Origin: JAXHMM01 sp964528445
GTDB lineage: Bacteria > Bacteroidota > Rhodothermia > Balneolales > Balneolaceae
Length of the DNA: 6,503 nt
Reading direction: 5' to 3'
Assembly: GCA_964528445.1 (NCBI GenBank)
Contig: CAZGSL010000067.1
Span: 1-6,503, forward strand
The position numbers were made by a program, and so were the translations under genes. Positions 1 to 4,578 of this stretch are shown piece after piece (position 1 is the first letter of the stretch; each line of letters opens with the position of its first letter). The notes under the pieces are model-generated. The model searched no databases, had not been told where the DNA came from, and was given only the letters and a program-made list of their open reading frames with translations.

Positions 1-31
1 AGCACCTTGAAGCTGTCAGAGGACTTTCACA

Positions 32-55
32 AGTCGGGACGACTGGATTTGAACC
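32..55 (-). repeat. Partial copy of the tRNA-Pro 3' end (possible attachment-site core)
   Basis: This 24-base stretch is identical to positions 141-164, the 3' end of the intact tRNA-Pro gene. On the minus strand it holds the T-loop (TTCAAAT), the 3' strand of the T-stem, the 3' acceptor strand CGTCCCG, the discriminator A and two further bases. Identity stops at both ends. The sequence 5' of it is not a normal tRNA body: there is no anticodon arm and the T-stem is mispaired, so it cannot be a working tRNA. Duplicated tRNA 3' ends of this length are typical of att sites left by tyrosine integrases. Only 85 bases separate the two copies, so this is either a scar or the inner boundary of an element lying off the left edge. 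No integrase gene is visible. Confidence 0.8.
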
Positions 56-88
56 CCGAAGCACCGCTTCGGAACACCAACGCCCGGG

Positions 89-134
89 AAAAAAGAAAGC
101 CTTCCAACAGTCACAGGGACTATCAGAAGGCTTT
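89..134 (-). terminator. Intrinsic terminator of tRNA-Pro
   Basis: On the minus strand the arm at 134-118 pairs with the arm at 112-96 over 17 uninterrupted base pairs around a five-base loop (113-117). The stem is followed by C and a run of six T (94-89). Three pairs are G-U in the minus-strand RNA and would become C-A mismatches in a plus-strand RNA, so the hairpin is best formed by the transcript coming from tRNA-Pro. It begins eight bases after the discriminator base. Confidence 0.85.
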
Positions 135-140
135 TCCTGT

Positions 141-164
141 AGTCGGGACGACTGGATTTGAACC
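141..164 (-). repeat. Direct repeat copy inside the tRNA-Pro gene
   Basis: This is the intact-gene copy of the 24-base repeat also found at 32-55, in the same orientation and offset by 109 bases. It spans the T-loop to two bases past the discriminator of tRNA-Pro, a position commonly used as an integrase crossover region. The tRNA is complete on this side, as expected when an inserting element restores the gene's 3' end. Confidence 0.8.
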
Positions 165-216
165 AGCGACCCCACGACCCCCAGTCGTGTGCGCTACCGG
201 ACTGCGCCACGTCCCG
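143..216 (-). tRNA. tRNA-Pro (anticodon GGG)
   Basis: The minus strand folds into a complete 74-base cloverleaf. The acceptor CGGGACG pairs with CGTCCCG over seven pairs, the D-stem is GCGC/GCGC, and the anticodon stem CACGA/TCGTG closes the loop CTGGGGG with anticodon GGG. A five-base variable region and a T-arm with loop TTCAAAT follow. The discriminator is A and the first pair is C1-G72, both characteristic of bacterial tRNA-Pro. It reads CCC and CCU codons. CCA is not encoded (the next bases are CT), so it must be added by the CCA-adding enzyme. The gene lies 81 bases after the epimerase stop codon and is followed directly by a strong terminator. Confidence 0.96.
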
Positions 217-264
217 ATGTCGAATCCCTGGGTAAACCTTGCGGGGGCGGGATTCGCATGTGTT

Positions 265-297
265 CAAAAGATACGGCGGGCGGCCTCAAAACTCAAC
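265..297 (-). promoter_or_regulatory. Candidate promoter for tRNA-Pro
   Basis: On the minus strand TATCTTTTG (273-265) resembles the Bacteroidota -7 box TAnnTTTG with one extra T. A TTG (296-294) lies 20 bases upstream, close to the usual spacing for a -33 element. The tRNA 5' end would follow about 48 bases after the -7 box, giving a short leader. The assignment depends on the host being Bacteroidota-like and on a short motif, so it is weak. Readthrough from the upstream operon is the alternative. Confidence 0.3.
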
Positions 298-699
298 TTA
301 ATCCCGCCGGCTCTGGCACAATTCCACCAGCACCCCGCGGTTGTCTTTGGGGTGAACGAAGGCCACCCACTTGTCGTCGGCGCCCTCCACCGGCTCTTCG
401 TTGAGCAGAGTGAATCCCTCCGCCTGCAGCCGGTCGAGCTCCGCATGAATGTCCTCCACCTCGAACGCAACGTGGTGCATTCCCTCTCCCCTCTTCTCGA
501 GGTATTTGGCGATGACGGAGTCGGGTGCGGTGGCGCCCAGCAGTTCCACCTTCGACTCCCCCGCGGCGAAGAAGGCGGTGTCCACTTTCTGCGCCTCCAC
601 CTCCTCGCGCTTGTAGCAGGGGGTGTTCAGCAGCCGCTCGTAGGTGTCGATGGCTTTCTCAAGATCGGATACCGCAATTCCAATGTGCTCTATTCGCAT
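298..699 (-). CDS. mce: Methylmalonyl-CoA epimerase (VOC superfamily)
   Basis: The 133-residue product is a single-domain vicinal-oxygen-chelate protein of the usual length for methylmalonyl-CoA epimerase, which interconverts the (R) and (S) forms of methylmalonyl-CoA in propionate metabolism in the cytoplasm. Two babab repeats are visible. The first opens with IEHIGIAV and the second with GMHHVAF. Expected metal ligands are present: His5, Glu52 in KVELLGA, one of His75/His76, and Glu126 in GVLVELCQ. Family features such as the HPK turn (116-118) before GVLVEL also fit. The ATG at 699 is the natural start because the family begins a few residues before the first His ligand. No convincing ribosome binding site is seen. 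It lies 51 bases after serA with no terminator between, so it is probably the last gene of the purF-engB-serA transcript. No mutase or propionyl-CoA carboxylase gene is nearby. Another glyoxalase-fold activity is possible but less likely. Confidence 0.9.
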   Translation of the reverse strand: MRIEHIGIAVSDLEKAIDTYERLLNTPCYKREEVEAQKVDTAFFAAGESKVELLGATAPDSVIAKYLEKRGEGMHHVAFEVEDIHAELDRLQAEGFTLLNEEPVEGADDKWVAFVHPKDNRGVLVELCQSRRD

Positions 700-750
700 G
701 GTTCAGGTGATTGGATACATTCCTAAAGACGTCTTGGCGCTCCGGTAGGC

Positions 751-2337
751 CTAAAGCCGCACGTAGCGCAGGGCGCGCACCCCGTCCAGTTCCCCGATGG
801 CCCCCTGTTCCTTCCCGTCCAAGGGACGGTCCACCGCGATGGCCGTAATGGCGTCGGACCCTTTCTGGGTCCGCCCGTTGCTGAGCGAGGCGATGTTGAC
901 CTCCCTCGCAGCCAGCGCTCCGCTGACCGCGGCCAGCATGCCCGGCCGGTCCACGTTCTTGTAGATAAGAAAGTCCCTTTTCAGTCGCAATTCGATGCCG
1001 AATCCGTCGATGCTGACCACCCGGTAGTCGTCTTCCCCGAAAACGGTCGCCGATATGCTCTGAAAATCATCGGCGCCCTCCAGCCTGACTGTAATGAGGT
1101 CGCGGTAGGTTCCCGTACGGGAGGTGGTGGTCTCCCGTATGCTGAATCCCCGCTGGTCGGCGTAGTGCCGCGCGTTGATCAGGTTGACCGACTCGCTCAT
1201 GTGCTGCAGCAGTATCCCCTTCAGCAGGGAATCGGTCAGTACCTCGGCATACTCCGCACATGTGCCGGAGTATTCGAAGGAGAAGGTGCTGCTGTGCTGC
1301 GGCGCCAGCTGGATGGCCACGCTCCCCAGGCGCTCGGCCAGTTCCAGGTAGGGCTGTACCTCCCGGTTGGTGATCAGGGAGATGGATTTTCCGTTCAGGC
1401 TGCCCTTGAAATTTTTCCTCTCGAGGGCATCCGCCATCTGCACGGCTATCTGGCGCGCCACCTTCTCCTGGGCTTCCTCAGTGGAAGCGCCCAGATGTGG
1501 GGTGCAGATAATCCGGGGATGGTCCAGCTGACGGCGGAGTTCATCTCCGGGAGGCTCCTCCGAATAGACATCAAGCGCGATACCCTCCACCGGACCCTCA
1601 TCCAGCATCGCCGTCAGGTCCTCTTCCCGGAAAATTCCGCCCCGGGCGCAGTTGATCAGCCGTACTCCCTCCTTGAATTTGTCCATGTTGTCTTTCGAAA
1701 ACATTCCCCGGGTTTTTTCGGTCAGCGGCGTATGGACGGTGACAAAATCGCTGTTTCCCATCAACTCATCCAGCTCCACCAGGCTCACATCCTGGCTTTC
1801 GGCCTTCTCCACGGAGGCATAGGGATCGTATGCGATGGTCCTCATACCGAACCGCTGCATGCGGGCCGCCACCTCCAAACCGATCTTCCCCAGTCCGACG
1901 ATCCCCAGGATCTTGCCATGCACTTCGCTTCCCATATACCGCTTCCGGTCCCATCCTCCCCCGCGCACCGTCTGGACCGACTGCGGTATGTTCCGGGCCA
2001 GAGCCAGTATCATGCCGCAGGTATGCTCGGCGGTGGAGATGGTATTTCCGTCCGGCGTATTCATGACCAGCACTCCCCGGGCGGTCGCGGCGGGAATGTC
2101 GATGTTGTCGACCCCGACGCCCGCGCGGCCCACCACCTTCAAGGCGTCCGCGCGCTCAAACACTTCGGAGTCGATCGTGGAAGCGCTGCGGACCACCAGG
2201 CCGTGGTATCCCTCCACCTCCTCGAGCAGCTCCTCTCTCTGCAGGGAGGTGTTGCGGTCGACTTCGATGTTCCGCTCCCGGAATATCTCCTCACAGACCG
2301 GGTCGACATTATCCAGTATCAATATCCTAAACGACAT
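751..2337 (-). CDS. serA: D-3-phosphoglycerate dehydrogenase, long form with ACT domain
   Basis: The 528-residue enzyme oxidises 3-phosphoglycerate to 3-phosphohydroxypyruvate with NAD, the first step of serine synthesis. The substrate-binding domain (about 1-98 and 285-315) encloses a Rossmann domain with GLGKIG (148-153) and the ribose-binding Asp171. The catalytic residues Arg232 (CARGGI), Glu261 (SEEP) and His281 (TPHLGAS) are all present. An allosteric-substrate-binding domain follows (about 317-450), then an ACT domain (about 453-528) with DRPG (463-466) and Asn481, placed like the serine-contacting residues known in the Mycobacterium enzyme. Feedback inhibition by serine is therefore likely, but not proven. 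The start at 2337 is preferred over an in-frame ATG at 2373: family proteins begin at this point, the longer form would run into engB, and GGAGA lies ten bases upstream. It follows engB by 16 bases. Confidence 0.96.
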   Translation of the reverse strand: MSFRILILDNVDPVCEEIFRERNIEVDRNTSLQREELLEEVEGYHGLVVRSASTIDSEVFERADALKVVGRAGVGVDNIDIPAATARGVLVMNTPDGNTISTAEHTCGMILALARNIPQSVQTVRGGGWDRKRYMGSEVHGKILGIVGLGKIGLEVAARMQRFGMRTIAYDPYASVEKAESQDVSLVELDELMGNSDFVTVHTPLTEKTRGMFSKDNMDKFKEGVRLINCARGGIFREEDLTAMLDEGPVEGIALDVYSEEPPGDELRRQLDHPRIICTPHLGASTEEAQEKVARQIAVQMADALERKNFKGSLNGKSISLITNREVQPYLELAERLGSVAIQLAPQHSSTFSFEYSGTCAEYAEVLTDSLLKGILLQHMSESVNLINARHYADQRGFSIRETTTSRTGTYRDLITVRLEGADDFQSISATVFGEDDYRVVSIDGFGIELRLKRDFLIYKNVDRPGMLAAVSGALAAREVNIASLSNGRTQKGSDAITAIAVDRPLDGKEQGAIGELDGVRALRYVRL

Positions 2338-2341
2338 AGCG

Positions 2342-2352
2342 CACCTGTCTCC
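2342..2352 (-). promoter_or_regulatory. Ribosome binding site deciding the serA start
   Basis: On the minus strand GGAGA (2352-2348) lies ten bases before the ATG at 2337, and AGGTG (2346-2342) lies four bases before it. Both sit inside the 16-base gap after the engB stop codon. They support initiation at 2337 rather than at the in-frame ATG at 2373 inside engB. It is the clearest Shine-Dalgarno-like sequence among the five genes in the window. Confidence 0.55.
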
Positions 2353-2353
2353 G

Positions 2354-2944
2354 TTAACCGTTTGCAAATTCATTCAACAAACCCTTCACCTCGTCGATTC
2401 CCTCTCTCTTCTCGGCCGAGACAATCACCGTCGGGACTTCAATATTCATCTCGTCCAGGATGCCCCGCAGCCGCGCCTCCGACTGTTTCTGCTTGTTGCG
2501 CGACAGCTTGTCGGCTTTGGCCAGAACCACGATGAAAGGCATCCTGTTCGCGCCCAGCCAGTAGAAGAAATCCTCGTCCAGCTTGCTGGGCTCGTGGCGG
2601 ATATCCACCAGGTGGACCACCAGGCCAAGCGTAGATCGCTTCTGGAGGTACTCGCGGATATCGCGGCCCCAGCGCTCCCGCTCGCTCTTGGGGACCTTGG
2701 CGAATCCGAAACCGGGCAGGTCCACAAAATAGACCTTGTCGTCTACCAGGTAGTAATTCATCTGCTGGGTCTTTCCCGGCACGTTGCTGGTCCGGGCCAA
2801 TCCCCCGTGATGGAGGAGCGCGTTGATAAGCGTAGATTTCCCCACATTGGATCGGCCCGCGAAGCAGATCTCCGGGTAGCCGGGCCGGGGACAATCGTCA
2901 AGGCTGGGAGCCCCGGTTATGAAGCGCGCTTTCTTGAACTGCAT
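2354..2944 (-). CDS. engB: EngB (YihA/YsxC) ribosome-biogenesis GTPase
   Basis: The 196-residue protein is a compact single-domain TRAFAC GTPase of the EngB group, needed for late assembly of the 50S ribosomal subunit. Motifs run in order: G1 GRSNVGKS (30-37), G2 around Thr59 in VPGKTQ, G3 DLPGFGFA (75-82), G4 AKAD (142-145) and G5 SA (176-177). The N-terminal ARFITGAPS and the long stretch after G3 are characteristic of the group. The first G4 residue is Ala where Thr or Asn is usual. The ATG at 2944 shares its A with the purF stop (TGATG), so translational coupling to purF is likely. A TTG three bases earlier would add one residue and is less likely. serA starts 16 bases downstream. It is a housekeeping gene carried in a biosynthetic operon. 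Confidence 0.96.
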   Translation of the reverse strand: MQFKKARFITGAPSLDDCPRPGYPEICFAGRSNVGKSTLINALLHHGGLARTSNVPGKTQQMNYYLVDDKVYFVDLPGFGFAKVPKSERERWGRDIREYLQKRSTLGLVVHLVDIRHEPSKLDEDFFYWLGANRMPFIVVLAKADKLSRNKQKQSEARLRGILDEMNIEVPTVIVSAEKREGIDEVKGLLNEFANG

Positions 2945-4443
2945 CAAACAATTTCATTCTCTTCCTTGTCGGTCCCAAAGTTCACCGGAACGGGATAATC
3001 TTCCGTAAAGCATGCGGTGCAGTACTCCTTGCCGGTGGGATTCGCCTCCTTGACCGCCTGCACCAGCCCTTCGGCCGACAGGTAGCGGAGGCTGTCCACC
3101 TCGATCTCCTCTCTCATCTTCTCGATGTCCCGGTCGAACCGGTTGGCCATCAACTCGTCCGGATCGGGGAAGTCCATACCGTAATAGCAGGGGCCTATGA
3201 TAGGCGGGGAGCTGACCAGGAAATGGATCTCGGCGGGCTCGGCCTGGCGGATCATACCAACCAGGTACTGGGAAGTCGTGCCCCGCACGATGGAGTCGTC
3301 CACGATTATAACGGAGCGGCCCTCCAGCACCCCCTTCACCGTATTGAACTTGGTCCGCACTTTCTGCTCCCGCTGTTTCTGTCCGGGCGAGATAAAGGTG
3401 CGTCCGACGTAGTGATTCCGGATCAGCCCGATTTCAAACTTGCACTCCTGCCCCATCTTCTGATTTTCGTGCACATACCCGAGGGCGGCGGTGTTGCTGG
3501 AGTCGGGCACGGAAATCACGATCGGTTTTTTATCTGCCGGCGGATTCCGGACAACTTCGCTGAGGGGATGTTCCCGCGCCAGGAATTTGCCCAGGTTGCG
3601 CCGCACCTTGTCCACGTTCTCCCCGAATATCTTGCTGTCCGGGCGGGAAAAATAGACAAATTCAAAAATACACTGACTGGTGTCGGTTCCGTATTCCGGT
3701 TCCAGGTGATAGGAGGTCAGGCTGTCGTTCTCCGCCTTGCGGTCGATAACCAGCACTTCTCCCGGTTCAACCTCCCGGATGTACTCCGCCCCGATAATAT
3801 CAAACGCGCAGGTTTCGCTGGCCAGGCAGTAGGAACCGTCGATACTTCCCAGGGCGAGGGGCCGGAAGCCGTTGGGATCCCGCACCCCGATAACCTGCTC
3901 GTCGGTCATCATCACCAGGCTGTAGGCACCCTCCACCTGCTCCAGCGCCTCCAGGATCTGGTCGATCTGGCGCTCTTTCCTGCTTTTCGAGATGAGATGA
4001 AGAATAAGCTCGGTATCGGAAGTGCTCTGGAACAGCACGCCCTCCTGGCGAAAACGGTCGCGAAGCTGCCGGGCGTTGGCCAGGTTGCCGTTGTGTCCCA
4101 CGGCCAGGTTCCCCTTCCGGTAGTGAACCCGGAAAGGCTGGATATTGGCGGGATTCCGCGAGGCCCCGGTGGTGGAGTAACGATTGTGACCGATGGCGGA
4201 ATTCCCCTTCAATTCCGATTTGAAAATCTCCTGGTCGTCGAACACCGACAGGACCAGTCCGAAATCGCGGTGCGCCGGCATGGTCCACCGTCCCTTCTCC
4301 GGATCATACCAGGAAGTTACGATGCCGGCCGACTCCTGTCCCCGGTGCTGGAGAGCGTGCAGCCCGTAGTAGGTCAGCAGGGCCGCATCGGGATGATCGC
4401 AGATGCCGAAAATGCCGCAGTAATCGCGAGGTTTGTCAGTCAT
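2944..4443 (-). CDS. purF: Amidophosphoribosyltransferase (glutamine PRPP amidotransferase)
   Basis: The 499-residue enzyme makes 5-phosphoribosylamine from PRPP and glutamine, the committed step of purine synthesis. The N-terminal Ntn glutaminase domain has Cys9 (DYCGIFGI) as nucleophile after an eight-residue propeptide. It also shows HRGQESAG (33-40), GHNRYSTTG (85-93) and GHNGNLAN (116-123). The C-terminal phosphoribosyltransferase domain has the PRPP loop VIIVDDSIVRGTT (378-390). Cys258, Cys419, Cys475 and Cys478 sit where the Bacillus subtilis enzyme binds its [4Fe-4S] cluster, so this is probably the cluster-containing, oxygen-labile, processed type rather than the E. coli type. It is the first gene of the minus-strand group and overlaps engB by one base. 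No clear ribosome binding site precedes the ATG. A candidate promoter box lies 26 bases upstream. No PurR-like operator was recognised. Confidence 0.97.
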   Translation of the reverse strand: MTDKPRDYCGIFGICDHPDAALLTYYGLHALQHRGQESAGIVTSWYDPEKGRWTMPAHRDFGLVLSVFDDQEIFKSELKGNSAIGHNRYSTTGASRNPANIQPFRVHYRKGNLAVGHNGNLANARQLRDRFRQEGVLFQSTSDTELILHLISKSRKERQIDQILEALEQVEGAYSLVMMTDEQVIGVRDPNGFRPLALGSIDGSYCLASETCAFDIIGAEYIREVEPGEVLVIDRKAENDSLTSYHLEPEYGTDTSQCIFEFVYFSRPDSKIFGENVDKVRRNLGKFLAREHPLSEVVRNPPADKKPIVISVPDSSNTAALGYVHENQKMGQECKFEIGLIRNHYVGRTFISPGQKQREQKVRTKFNTVKGVLEGRSVIIVDDSIVRGTTSQYLVGMIRQAEPAEIHFLVSSPPIIGPCYYGMDFPDPDELMANRFDRDIEKMREEIEVDSLRYLSAEGLVQAVKEANPTGKEYCTACFTEDYPVPVNFGTDKEENEIV

Positions 4444-4469
4444 GGGACAGGGTGAGGTTCCCGGTTGGT

Positions 4470-4478
4470 CAAAAGGTA
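4470..4478 (-). promoter_or_regulatory. Candidate -7 promoter box for the purF operon
   Basis: TACCTTTTG on the minus strand resembles the Bacteroidota -7 motif TAnnTTTG and nearly matches the box upstream of tRNA-Pro (TATCTTTTG). Its last base is 26 bases before the purF ATG, in an AT-rich island inside GC-rich sequence. No TTG is present at the expected -33 position, so the call is weak. The nearby TAATTT is an alternative -10. Confidence 0.3.
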
Positions 4479-4485
4479 AAATTAC

Positions 4486-4511
4486 AAAAACTGGCCGCTA
4501 ATTAGTAGCGG
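4486..4511 (-). terminator. Probable intrinsic terminator after the SulP gene
   Basis: On the minus strand CCGCTA (4511-4506) and TAGCGG (4500-4495) form a six-pair stem with a five-base loop. Four bases later comes TTTTT (4490-4486). It lies about 68 bases after the SulP stop codon and just upstream of the purF promoter region. The stem is short and the T-run slightly displaced, so it may be only partly effective. Confidence 0.55.
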
Positions 4512-4578
4512 TAATAAAGGGTCTGGCAGCGGACTCAGCCCAAGGTAAAACGGGAAGGCTTTTGCATCCCCGCGACCC

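Noticed and set aside
16..267. An 83-residue minus-strand reading frame containing a VAQSGSA...WFKSSRPD-like stretch
   Set aside because: This is the well-known false protein obtained by translating a tRNA gene. The frame runs across tRNA-Pro, its terminator and the repeat.
7..726. A 239-residue plus-strand reading frame at the left end
   Set aside because: It runs antisense through the tRNA and the whole epimerase gene, has no recognisable family features, and its length is explained by the GC-rich codon pattern of the real gene.
726..735. A ten-base palindrome AAGACGTCTT between serA and the epimerase gene
   Set aside because: It is short, with no spacer or T-run. It is a poor hairpin and likely to occur by chance.
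2338..2373. A 12-residue N-terminal extension of SerA from an upstream ATG
   Set aside because: It would overlap the end of engB, the extension has no family counterpart, and a ribosome binding site sits just before the inner ATG.
1165..2998. Two long plus-strand frames (456 and 387 residues) opposite serA and engB
   Set aside because: They mirror clearly identified genes on the other strand, are rich in low-information His/Pro/Arg/Ser stretches, and show no domain motifs.
3223..4455. A 410-residue plus-strand frame opposite purF
   Set aside because: It is an antisense shadow of a fully recognised purF gene with all catalytic motifs on the minus strand.
4554..4563. A ten-base GAAGGCTTTT shared with the tRNA-Pro terminator arm (126-135)
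   Set aside because: It is too short to be a meaningful repeat in this window, and no matching inverted arm follows it near the SulP stop codon.
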